From: Acestrorhynchus altus
Lineage: Eukaryota; Chordata; Actinopteri; Characiformes; Acestrorhynchidae
DNA: 64,000 bases
Direction: 5' to 3'
Assembly: GCA_034509495.1 (NCBI GenBank)
Contig: CM067507.1
Coordinates: 19,567,102-19,631,101 of the forward strand
The first letter of the stretch is position 1, and each line of letters begins with the position of its first letter. The position numbers and the translations under genes are program-made. Below, one piece after another: positions 35,686 through 46,723 of the stretch. A model generated the notes under the pieces. The model searched no databases and was not told the origin of the DNA. It worked only from the letters and a program-made list of their open reading frames with translations.

Positions 35686-38664
35686 TAATTTTGACCAAAG
35701 GAGGATGAGTTCCCATTTATGGGTTTTGGTTCCATCCCAAGTTTTTGCAGTTGGTTCCAACCCCAATTTTTTTTTCCTCTGCTGTCTTCTTTGGCTTGAT
35801 CACCTGGGGTTTTGTGTTCTATGTGATGTTGATCTTTTGTCTTATTCCTGGCTTTCTGTAAAGCTGCTTTGGAAGGAGCAAACCAAGTATTTACATAGCT
35901 GGGAAAAGTGGGGTTAAATAGGTTAACCTTTCAACACAACTGGATTTTCAAGACACATCCTATGAATGCATGCAGGAAAGCGTTTTTAGTGATGTTACCT
36001 GGGGTCAGGGGGTATTTCAGGGCTTTCAACATCAGACACTATTGCCTGGAAGACCCAGCTGAGCGTGATCAGTCCCTGGCTTGTGTTCCAATAGCACTAG
36101 CCCACAGGTCTGCCCTCTTAAACCGGAGCCACCTTGTGGATCAGTCTGTGGTATATTTAATGAATTTATGGCCCTTCTTTCAGCCAACCCCACTATGCCA
36201 AGCAGGATCAGGACTTTACAGAGTGATCAGCCTGCAAAGCCTCAACAGCCCACCTCTACTGGCTCACAGTGGGTGTTCCAGCCCTGCATCCGACATTGCT
36301 CCACATGTTCCTGGAAGAGTAGTGTAGCTATCAGCTCAGTACATTGGAAGCACACTGATTCTTTCCAGTTGAAATCACAAGATAATTTGGTGAGGGTGAT
36401 GAATGGTCATATGACACTACAAAGGTATAGCTAAGGACTGGAACCAATGCCAAAAAGAATTCAACAAATCTTTTTTGGTTCAAAGAAAATAAGAACCCTG
36501 TCAAATCAGATTCTCTTTTAACTTGCTTTTCAATTAATCAATCTGACTTTTACTCCAAATTTGTGATTTTTGAGATTTTGTTCAAAGCATGTTTTTGTTT
36601 TGTTTTTTCTCCATGTATGTACTGTATATATGTACGCCTGTAGTAACTGAAGTAAATCCATTGCAGGAGACAGTGCTCGAGTAACGGAAGAAGTAAATAG
36701 AAATCCCACTATCTGTTGTATAAACAGAGTTATACGAATTGAGTATACTTCTCCAGAGGTGCTGTCACCTGAAACAAATGGTGTAGTGTGTGGCCTCTTT
36801 TGATCTTCCCTGAGCTGGGCCCTATGGAGTGATGGGTTCACGTCATGGCCTGTAGTCTAGATAGCACATGAAGAACAGAACTCTGTGTTAATAACAACAT
36901 CAGCAAGAGCAAAAATGGCCTGCTCTGTTGTCCCTATCTAAGGAAAAGGGCAGCTGATAAACTCCAGAGTCAAAGCATGCTACCGATTTAAATGTTCATG
37001 CTACTTTTGGGCTCCTGCACAAGGATTGTACTGAAGGCTTTGATACGTTTCAGATTTCGGCTCATTTTGGGGAAGGAAAACAAAACAGACCACTTCATAT
37101 GCTACTGACTCAGACTTAAGGACTTAATAAATATGCTCCTAAACTGGCAGGTTTTTTTTTTTCTTTTGTTAATAAAAGACAAATGTTTATCATAAATCTT
37201 TATGTAATGACTGCAAGTTGCCTATTATTTTAGTCATCTTTAAAAGCTAATAGTCTCAATTCAGGATTGGATGACCTGCCAGCTATTCAGAGTTTCTCTC
37301 TCACGAACAACATCTCTCATGCAATGGACCAAATATATAAACACTCTGTAGAGAGAGCTTCATGACAGTCCATTGTCTGACTTTTAAGAGGAAAGAGCTT
37401 GTTTGTTTTGGCTAAGGTATAGACAGATCTACCTCTGCCAGCTTCTCTAAGCAAGTGCTCTGGCAGCTTCAGAAAAGCTCAGGAAATCAAGAATGTGGGT
37501 GAGGAATCATTTTCGTGTTTCACTTTAAATTAGCTGAGGGTTTCCAAGAAATTCTTACCACACATAGTTTTCTTATCAGAAGATAATTATTTTAATCTTG
37601 CTTTAAACACAGGATAGTTTACATACTTGCTTTCTATAATTAATTTAACTCAACATACCAGGACATAACAAACATATATGTGCATTAGGGGTATATTTTT
37701 GAGAAAGACAGCAAGAATTTTAGAAGCTTTACTTGAAGCTCTTTCTCAGAACACCACGGGTTTGTATTTCTGTGGAAATGATACAAATTGCTTTTTGGGT
37801 TTTGTTGATCTTAACGAAAGAACACTGAAAGGTGGTCACTGAGAACATTTTGTAAGTAAACTTTTCATCTAATTCCTTTCCCATTCATAATCCTTGTAGC
37901 AGTTGGTTAAAACAAGTGATTTTTCTCTGAAAACATGTATGCCAGTAAATTGCAATTTCATGCTTCCAAGCCTACCAAGTGCACCACAATGTGGTCAAAA
38001 ATCACCCCTGGCAACATACAGAGTAGAAAAGGTGTTCACTCGTCTCTAAACCCCATCTTGAAACAACCTTTATCAACCACTTATGTACTGTTTAAATGAG
38101 CATTTGACAACTTTCTCTCCATTTTCTTATAAATTCAAAACTGTGAATCATGTAGAGCATAAAAAGGAAAATATTTCAGCAATAGTATCAGCACATGTGT
38201 ATTAGTGCCTTAGAAAAACTGCCCAAAGAACAGTGCCCTGACTGTGTTTACATTGATCTCATATTAGTCTGTATGAGACCCTCCTCAGTCCCCCATGTCT
38301 CCACCCCATTTTCCCCATCCCTGTCTTTCTTTCTAGAATAATATTCCCATAGCCAGTAAGCAACCTGCATTGCTAAAAGTACAAAAATATGCCGTGCTGT
38401 CAAACAAGAATCGTGCTAAACAGGAATAACTTTGGAAGTGCTTTTTCAAACAGGAGAGATTATTAAATGTAAAGCAGATGAAGTTAGATGTAGAATTAGT
38501 GGCACTCCTTAACATGTCTGTTAATATGGAAATGTTATAATATGCTGAACTGTGTTAACAGTCAATGACAGTTAACTTCACTTCATATTGAATCAAGTAG
38601 ACAAATCTTTATCACTTAGAGCTGAGTAAAGCTTTGGGGGAACGAACCACCCTCAGAGAAATTA
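35686..38664. other. Intergenic; several complex islands, no gene
   Basis: Blocks at about 35990-36330, 36920-37090 and 37270-37520 are less AT-rich and look like candidate conserved non-coding DNA. Open frames of 139 and 117 codons at 35908-36434 overlap each other in different frames and have no domain, so I do not call a gene. The rest is AT-rich. Confidence 0.35.
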
Positions 38665-39772
38665 AATGCATCCGGAAAGTATTCACAATGCTTCACTTTT
38701 TGCACATTTTATGTTACAGCCTTATTCCAAAATGGATTCAATTCCCAATTTTACACACAATATTCCGCAATGACAAATAGCAATTTTTGACAATTTATAA
38801 AAACTTAAACACATATATAATAACATGTAAATAAGTACATATGTACATATAACATGTACAAGTGAATTCACATGACTTGGAAAGGCACACATTTGTTTAC
38901 CTGTCCCATAGTAGATATTGCATGTCAGATTATAAACCAAGCCACGAAGTCTAAGGAATTGTCTGTAGACCTATGAGACAGGATTGCATCAAGACAAAGA
39001 TCTGGGGAGGGTACAGAAAAAGATTTGCTGCATTGAATACCCCAATGAGCATAGTGGCCTCCATCATCTGTAAATGGAAGATGTTTGGAGCCACCAGGAC
39101 TCTTCCTATAGCTGGCCACCCAGCCAAACTGAGTGATCGTGGCCTTAGTCCCTTAGTCAGGGAGATGACCAAGAAACCAATGGTCACTCTGACAGACCCC
39201 AAACATTGCTCTATAGAGAGAGGAGAACCTTCCAGAACCTACCATGTCTGCAGAACTCCACCAATCAGGCATGCACGGTTGAGTGGCCAGATGGAAGCTA
39301 TCCCAGTAAAAGGCACATAACTGCCCATCTGGAGTTTGCCAAAAGGCACCTAAAGGACTCTTAGGCTATGAGAAACAAAAGATTGAACTTTATGGACTAA
39401 ATGTCAAGCATCATGTCTGGAGGAAACCAGGCACTGCTCACCACCTAGCCAATACCATTCCTACAGTGAAGCATGGTGGTGGCATCATCATGCTGTGGGG
39501 ATGTTTTTGTGCAGCAGGAACTAGGAGACCTTTCCGTTGAGGGAAAGATGACTGCAGCAATGTACAGAGACATCCTTGATGACAACCTGCTCCAGAACAC
39601 TCTGGACCTCAGACTGGGACAAAAGTTTAACTTCCAACAGAACAACTACCCTAAACACATTGCCAAGATATCAAAGAAGTGGCTTCAGGACAACTCTCTG
39701 AATGTCCTTGAGTGGCCCTGCCAATGCCCAGGCTTAAACCTGATTGAACATCTCTTGATTGAACTCATTTGA
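38665..39772 (+). mobile_element. Tc1-like transposon family 1, copy 1 (3'-truncated)
   Basis: The left terminal region begins catccggaaagtattcacaa (about 38670) with gttacagccttattccaaaa. The transposase is broken over frames: N-terminal HTH and GRP-like hinge at 38973-39200 (IWGGYRKRFAALNTPMSIVA; TRTLPIAGHPAKLSDRG), the middle with HGGG near 39475, and the C-terminal domain at 39473-39772 (MYRDILDDNLLQNTLDLRLG; FQQNNYPKHIAKISKKW; then CPGLNLIEHL). The usual QDND and SPDLNPIEH catalytic blocks read QNNY and CPGLNLIEH. The right terminal repeat is absent. Confidence 0.85.
39473..39772 (+). pseudogene. Tc1 transposase C-terminal fragment
   Basis: A 99-codon frame covering the second half of the DDE domain. 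The second catalytic aspartate block (usually FQQDNDPKH) reads FQQNNYPKH, so the active site is lost. The frame ends soon after the position of the last acidic residue. Confidence 0.8.
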
Positions 39773-41003
39773 CTAATGATTGCTCATTACAAAGAACTAT
39801 CAGACAGCAAGTTTACTCAACTATTTTCATAGCACCTAATAATTATGATTCCATCTTTAAATGTTTGTAGGTTTAAAATTTTACTATCAAGAAACAATTT
39901 TATAGAAGGTTGCGCCACATGTCAGAGCAAATGTTAACACTACTACAAATCCCAGCCATTGCTACACCTAAAAGAATTTGCAGAGTCCTCAGTGGGCATG
40001 ACAAGATGACATGAATGACATGTCATTACAAAAAGTGACTCAGCCAGAGCCCAGGCTTGAACCCTGGTGACATGTCACTTTATGTTCATGACTCGGTATT
40101 GAAGTCTAAGGGTTAGGGTTAGTCTAAGTAGTCTAAAGGAGGAACCTACTTGTTCACCTACTTAACCACTAGAGCTAGTTTTCTTGAGTCTTGACTAATT
40201 CTTCTTTAAGCAGATCAGATGAAACACATAAATAGAAACTATCTTTAAATCATTAAAAATAATAATAAAAATAATTAATAACAACTGTAGCAGTCTCATA
40301 AGTGCAGTTATAAGATTTAAAGAGGCCATTATATACATTTCCTTTTTGTTTGTACAGTTATTTACTCTGCCCATAAAGCCTGTTCATTGTTTATATGAAG
40401 GATATAAAATATAATGTTACATTGTTTATTAATAGAGTACTAGTATTTTTTCTGTTTTTTACAGGGGAAAGTTTGTAGAGCTGATGGCACACTTTTCTCT
40501 GAGCAGACAGACAATTTACAGGAATAAATGTAAACACAAAACTTTGGATCATCTTCCATTAAATGGCGGATTACATGTGGTAAACACCATTCATTTGATG
40601 AGCATGGTTCAGTTACTCCCTGCCTTGGCTTCTGCCAACAGATAATGCAGTGATTTATGTGCTGTGAAAACTGTGGATGTAGAGAGTGTAGAACTAAACA
40701 AGTGGAGGATTTGAGGAGGTGGAGCAACATAAACAGACTAAAAGACATTAGCAGAATTCTGTTGTTTCATTTTCTTTCTTTGTTCTCATCCTTCTTTTTC
40801 CATGACTGTGATTCATCATTATATGAATGAGGTGTAGGATGAATGCAGAAAGAGTGGGTGGTTTTCTGGCTTGTCTGCAGAGTGTAGAGAGATGAGGAAG
40901 GTATTGTATTATGACATTTCAACAGGCCAGGAGAGCCCAGGAATAAGGTCAACTGCATACTTAAATGTATATAGGCATAATCTTGGGACCAAATAAAATT
41001 CTT
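39773..41003. other. Intergenic; paired palindromes and a T-arm-like hairpin, no gene
   Basis: Contains aatgacatgtcatt (40014-40027), gtgacatgtcac (40067-40078) and, between them, ccaggcttgaaccctgg (40051-40067), whose complement resembles a tRNA T-arm with B box. A short gggttagggttag lies at 40109-40121. A 102-codon - strand frame (40440-40748) has no recognised domain. Confidence 0.4.
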
Positions 41004-41196
41004 AAAACCTAAACCTAATCTACTGTAACCCGATCCTTAACCATAAAACCTAAACCTAACTCTTTTTCTAACCTTAACTGTAATTGAACTGTGAATGCAT
41101 TGTTAATTTAATATGAAGTTAGCCTTTACATTATTGAAGCTAAAGCTAAAGTCAACCTAACCCTAACCCTAAACCAACACCTAAACATAACCTCAA
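41004..41196. repeat. Degenerate CCCTAA-like repeat
   Basis: Imperfect units (aaaacctaaacctaa, cttaaccataaaacctaaac, taaccctaaccctaaac) over about 190 bp, in the same orientation as 28182-28353. Confidence 0.65.
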
Positions 41197-41332
41197 TGCT
41201 GCATGAAAATTAATTAATCAGTCACGTTTTAATTCCTTTCGTAATGGAAAAGCCGCAAGCTTTGGCACCACTGTGTTGTTGCTTCATTGTGTACATTCTG
41301 ATCTGGTTTATGTAAATAGCATAATGTACAAT
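41197..41332. other. Intergenic spacer
   Basis: Nothing recognised. Confidence 0.5.
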
Positions 41333-41890
41333 GCATTCAGAATGTTATGTTACAGCCTTATGCCAAAATGGATTCAATATTTTTTTTCTATTAACATTCT
41401 ACACTCAATACCCCACATCAAAGTGAGAAAGGTTTGTTTGAATTATTTGCAAATGTATTAAAAATAAAAACACAAAAAATAACTTACATAAGTATTCATA
41501 GCCTTTGCCTATGACACACAAAACTGAGCTCATATACATTTTGTTTTCACTGATCATCCTTCAGATGTGTCTACAGCTTAACCTGAGTACATCTGTGGTA
41601 AATTCAATTGATTGGACATGATTTGGAAAGGCACACTCCTTTTTATATAAGGTCCCGTAGTAGACAACAGAGCATGAAGCACGCCAAAAAGTCTAAGGAA
41701 TTGTCTGTAGACCTATGAGACAGGATTATATTGAGCCAAAGATCTGGGGAAGAGTACAGAAAAAAATTTCTGCTGCATTGAAGTTTGGAACCACCAGGAC
41801 TCTTCCTAGAGCTGGCTGCTTGGCAAACTGAGTCATCATGGTAGAAGGGTCTTAGACAGGGACATAACTAAGAACCAAATGGTCACTGTG
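41333..41890 (+). mobile_element. Tc1-like transposon family 1, copy 2 (fragment)
   Basis: Same family and orientation as 38665-39772. Shared are gttatgttacagccttatgc, aaaatggattcaat, tctaaggaattgtctgtaga, cctatgagacaggatt and ccaccaggactcttcctaga. It ends within the N-terminal transposase region at about 41890, where a fragment of repeat A starts. Confidence 0.8.
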
Positions 41891-41892
41891 AT

Positions 41893-41950
41893 AGAGCTCC
41901 AACCAAAAGCAGGATAAACTATTGTTTAATACATTTGAATTTGGTTTCCC
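41893..41950 (+). repeat. Dispersed fish repeat A, 3' fragment
   Basis: ccaaccaaaagcaggataaa followed by ctattgtttaat matches the 3' part of repeat A copy 1 (about 3797-3830). It abuts the broken end of the Tc1 fragment. Confidence 0.5.
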
Positions 41951-42369
41951 AGAATATAGTGTATTTTGGATGACTTCTGTGAAATTTCTTGACTTTGATA
42001 TAAAGTTCCTACTATAACATTTTTAGAACTTGACTGATATTTTTTTCTACAAATGTGTTCATAGGGGCTGTCACTGACAAAATCATTGCTGATGATGATT
42101 GTTCCATTCTCATCTCAAGAAAAGAACTCCTTGATATGTCCTCACTTACAGCTGGATTTTTATGATTTTCTAATGCAAATCAGTATTGTCAAATCTGTAA
42201 TCACATTTGTAATTCTATTTACCTTTATGTTCTATTTTTGGTGGGCAATATGGAACTGGCTTTGCTTCACTTTTATTTAGATTTCCATGCTTTTTATCCT
42301 GGCTATGACAAATATTATCATCTGGAATATCATTCATAGAAAATCCTTGTTTTGCATTCTTTGGGCTTT
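41951..42369. other. Intergenic, no gene seen
   Basis: AT-rich, nothing recognised. Confidence 0.5.
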
Positions 42370-43635
42370 ATGCACAGATATCCTGACTTTTTGCTGCTCG
42401 ATTTCCTGCTTAAGAAGAATTTAGCATATTTTTGCTTAAATTTGACTAAAACGTCATCAGTTTTTTCAGTCCTAAAAGTAGATACAGAGAACCAAATAAA
42501 ACAAATGACATGGAAATATTACATTTGGTTATTTATTAATGGATGAAAATTACATATATGCAATGTGTAATATTGACAAAACTGTGTTCTGACTTAGCAG
42601 ATCATGTGTTTTCAGTTAATGGGATGACAATCAGATGTGAGTGGGTGCCCTGTTTTATTTAAAGAACAGGGATCTATCAATGTCTGATCTTTACAACACA
42701 TTTCTGGACATGTATAATGACACAAATAAAGGCAATTTCTGAGGACCTGTGTTCACCATCAGAAGAGTCCACGATTAGAAAAACAATGTGCAACAATGGT
42801 CTGCATAACACCATTACAAGGAGTAGCCTGTTGCTCTCTGAAAAGAACATTGCTGCCCATCTGCATTTTGCTAAAGATCACATGGACAAGCCAAAAGGCT
42901 ACTGAAACAATGTTTTGTGGACAGATGAGACAAAACTCATTTTGGTTTAAATGAGAAGTGTTACATTTGGAGGGAAAAAAACAATGCATAAAATCACAAA
43001 ACCCCTATCCCATTTCTGAAACTCTGTGGTGGTAGTATTGTTTTGGTTCTGATTTACTGAATCTGGCCCAGCATGTCTTGCCATCACTGATGTTACTATG
43101 AAATATTCTAGCAAATTCTGAAGGAAAATGTCTGTCTATGATCTGAATCTCATGAGAATGTGAGTCAAACAACAAGACAACCACCCTAAGTGCACAACTT
43201 GTTCTACCAAAATATATTTAAATAAATATTAAGTTAATGTTTTGGAATAGCCTAACCTAAATCAAATATTCTGGAAGGACCTGAAGCAAGCAGTTCATGT
43301 TAGAAACACACAAACATAACAGAGTTGAATATATTTTGTCCGGAGAAATTGGATAAAAATAGTACAGGACTAATAAACACTTTTGCATAGATATTTCTAC
43401 ACAAGTAGGTCACCAGATACTGACCAGAATAGGTTTCCATACTTTTTCACTCACTGCTGTATAATATTGGATCATTTTCCTCAATAAAAAGTGTAATATA
43501 TTTGTCTCAGTTGTTTGGTCCTCTTTATCCACCTTTAGAACTAGTGGGAAAATCTGATGATATATTATGTCAAATTTATTGAGAAATATAGTAAATTCTA
43601 AAAAGTTCACAAACATTCAAGCACCAATTTTAAAC
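42370..43635 (+). mobile_element. Tc1-like transposon family 2, near full length but internally deleted
   Basis: The left terminal part (aaacgtcatcagttttttca, gtcctaaaagtagata near 42470) is complementary to the right end (ctttagaactagtgggaaaa, tctgatgat, gttcacaaacattcaagcac near 43600-43625). Between them are caatgggatgacaatcaga-like leader sequence and a transposase with a large N-terminal deletion: frame 42717-42905 starts MTQIKAISEDL and jumps to STIRKTMCNNGLHN and KNIAAHLHFAKDHMDKPKGY. Catalytic-domain pieces follow in other frames to about 43380. Non-functional. Confidence 0.8.
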
Positions 43636-44449
43636 TACCTTCCTGACTGTGAAATGATGGATGCCAAACATTTTTTTATTTTTTGAAAACCATCTGTAAT
43701 CCCTTTAAGTCTTATAAGCTTAATCTTCCCTCCTGTATAGTTCCAAAATGTCTCATTCAATGTTGTTAAACATTTGAAAGGCTTTGCAACTTAAACCTTA
43801 AAACTTAAAGCCTTGTCATGACTGATGCATCACTGGCAGATTATAGTGTGCAGGTTGGCATTTACAGAGCATGGCCTGGGTTTGTTAGTGACAAAGTAGA
43901 TACTTTATGTCTCAAGATTACATCAAGGTTACTTTTCCCTCAGATACCATCTGTTGTGAGCTGTTCTGCTTCACCTTGATGCTGCAAGTCATTCAGTTCA
44001 CCTGGTCTGAGCAATCAAGTAGAGGAAAAACAAGGACTCCTTTAGAAACAGAGGTTACCAGACATAACCAGAGATTATACCAGAGGTTTTTCACATTCCA
44101 GTTACAAAAAGGTTTTTTTATTATTTAATTAAAAACTTAAACTGCCATTAATTTTAGGTAATATATTTTAGGCTTTTCTGTTAAAGTTGGTACTGTGATT
44201 CAAATCTGAATAAAACTTTTATAATTTTTTGATTTTCATGAGCTATCAGCCATATTGACCAACACTGGAACAAAAGAAAAAGATTTGAAATGTCACTTTA
44301 TGTGTAATGCATATAGAATATAGTGTTTACCTTTTTGAATGAAAATATGATCACAAAGGTGCTTTTTAACAATATTCAACATTTATAAGATTTACTAATA
44401 TGTGAATTACCTTGGTGTGAGAGCATGAGTAAATACAGTATGTGTGTGT
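43636..44449. other. Intergenic, no gene seen
   Basis: No recognised gene. A short (TG)n run is at 44440-44453. Confidence 0.5.
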
Positions 44450-44570
44450 GTGTGGTACCCTGTAATGGACTAGCATTCTATCCAGTGGCTATTTGTGCCT
44501 TGTGCCCAAAGAATCCATGCTTTGAAAGCCCAAGAACCTGTCCAGGAAGAGGTAGATTATGAGGTACATG
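44450..44570 (+). repeat. Dispersed fish repeat D fragment
   Basis: gtaccctgtaatggactagc, ttctatccagtggctatttg and tgccttgtgcccaaagaatc follow the pattern of repeat D, whose inverted fragment is at 32140-32310. Confidence 0.5.
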
Positions 44571-45339
44571 ATTGGATGCCAAATCTGAAATAGATGTTCT
44601 ATAATTACATGGTATTTTCCATGGTATCATGTTATGATTCAGGCATTGTCTGTCAATTTATTTTTTAGGCTGTAAAAATGACTACTGCCCCTCAAAGGAA
44701 AAGCCATCACCTTGGCAGGGTTAAGCAGGGTTCCCTCTTATTGGTGTATGTGCATTAGGTGGACCTCTTTTTGCGTACATGCCTAGTTGTGCACAATCAA
44801 TATGACATCCCCTCACACAAGCAGTTTTGCAGTTATTCCAGAGGGCACTTCTGCTTCATCCTAAGGGAATGATATTTCTCATTACATAGTTGGTTCTAGT
44901 CATCCACTTTGATTCACAACTCAGACAGTAGCAATGACACAAAAGCAAATCATGATTGTAACTGAATTATATATGAATCATTTGTGTCTCAAGATGTCAA
45001 ACCTACCCACCATAGGTAGGTATAGCAATAAGGCCTGTTCTTGCTTACATCACATATGTGGCCATGCATGAAACAAGATGTCAACAAGATGTCAAACCTG
45101 CCCATCACGTTTCATTCTGTCAGTTGACACCTACTGGGTACAACTATTTGTTGGATGATGGCATCACACCTCACTGTTTACTTTAGTTCCAAACCTTTGC
45201 ACAAGGGTACGAGGAGTGCCCACTGTGCTTAATACCACCTCTGGTGATCATTCGGAATTCATAGAACCACATTTACATGTGTAACTAGAGTTCTAGCCAT
45301 CAGTAATTTGTCTCGTTTTGTTTTGTCATACCAGTTGAA
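44571..45339. other. Intergenic; short internal duplication, no gene
   Basis: caagatgtcaaacctaccca (about 44991) recurs as caagatgtcaaacctgccca (about 45088) with catcacg/cataggt context. The block may be an old unclassified repeat. Confidence 0.4.
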
Positions 45340-45770
45340 GTCTGCACTCTTTCACCACATTGGCTATCCATGTCTGATTCAAAACAGAGCCACAACTAAT
45401 GAGCGGAGCTGAAATATTATCCACAAACCCACACATACAATTATTACTAGGCAAGGCACTTCTATTTGACGTGCCTGTGCACTGCAATGGAATATCTGAC
45501 ACTGGGCCTGTTTTGATTATTCCCCAGCTTTCGATTTGAAAGAGGCACATACCTTTTAAGCCTGTAGCATCCTCTGCATCTGGCATTTGTCTAGAAATGA
45601 AGGGGCAGCTCACATGTTTTCAACGAAATGAAAATATTTATAATTCCTGCCCGAGCATATTAGGGTTCAGAAGAATAGTGGCCTAATTGCATTGATTATT
45701 ATGCATCAGTGAGCATTTGTCCAGGCAATTAAAGTAGAAACCCTCATTTTTGTTGGTCTAACCTGAAGAC
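45340..45770. promoter_or_regulatory. Candidate conserved non-coding element
   Basis: Complex sequence with no recognised repeat. The right part has homeodomain-type sites packed together (taattgcattgattattatg, then cat, near 45684; aggcaattaaag near 45733). A 95-codon - strand frame (45326-45613) has no domain. This is one of the better non-repeat candidates for an enhancer, by eye only. Confidence 0.35.
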
Positions 45771-46648
45771 TGCTGGGCAAAAATTACATAGATTACGTAA
45801 ATTATCAAATTTACCCTCTAATATTGCAGTCATTGGTTGTTATATTTTTTTCAGATGGATTAAATATAACGCTCATGTTAATAAATAATACTGAAACTTC
45901 AAAACAACAAAACCCTGATAATTCACAGGAAATGATATGGGTATACATATAATTTTAATGGATGTATCAGTCTTAACCTATGCATACTAGCCATAATGAT
46001 ATAAATGACAAAATGAAAATAAAAGATAGGAAAGCTGATAGAAACTAAATCCTGAGGTTTTCCAATTCTTAATTATTTGTTTGCATTCTCTCATTGCATC
46101 ATGTTTACACTAACCTTTCACCACTTGCTGCAAAGTGATGGTTAGGTCTCTTCTTGACCTCTCACCCAAAGTATTTCCCCTCTGACTGAGATTCCAAGCA
46201 GGCAGTCCAAAATAGATCATATAATTCAATACAGACCTCAGAACCTGGTATCTGACCTATGAGCTCACGCTGCCAGTTACAAAAACAGAGAGCAATCCAC
46301 TCATAAAATGTAACAAGCAACGAATCATAATATTTTCCCTGAGAAATACACATGTATTTATTTAGTAATCTTGTAGACCTCATGCAGACAACACAGGAAA
46401 TGGTCACCAAATCAGTGCTAACATTAGCATTTTTGGGGGTTGGACAGAAGTTGTTCAGACATTACTCATATCCAAGTATAAAATGCGAACAAATAAAGCA
46501 TATTCAAGCAATGAGTACTTGGCATTACAGGGCTCAGCAAAGTACATTCAATCAGTCTTTTCAATCAGACTGGTCTTTTCAAAATTCGACAAATCATTAA
46601 CTCCTCCCGACTATCTCAAAATAAAGCTGGTAAAGTGTCTTGATTTCT

Positions 46649-46650
<2 letters not shown>
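45771..46650. other. Intergenic, no gene seen
   Basis: No feature recognised. Confidence 0.5.

Positions 46651-46721
<71 letters not shown>
46651..46721. repeat. (TA)n microsatellite, about 35 units
   Basis: An uninterrupted alternating TA run of about 70 bp, cruciform- or melting-prone. A YIYIYI-rich open frame across it is an artefact. Confidence 0.97.

Positions 46722-46723
<2 letters not shown>

Noticed and set aside
35908..36434. Overlapping 139- and 117-codon frames
   Set aside because: Two frames of the same DNA, with no domain, no splice context and no codon signal I can defend.
40040..40080. A tRNA gene
   Set aside because: Only a T-arm-like hairpin is present; no acceptor, D or anticodon arms could be paired.
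40440..40748. 102-codon - strand frame with several cysteines
   Set aside because: No recognisable fold or family; the cysteine spacing fits no zinc finger I know.
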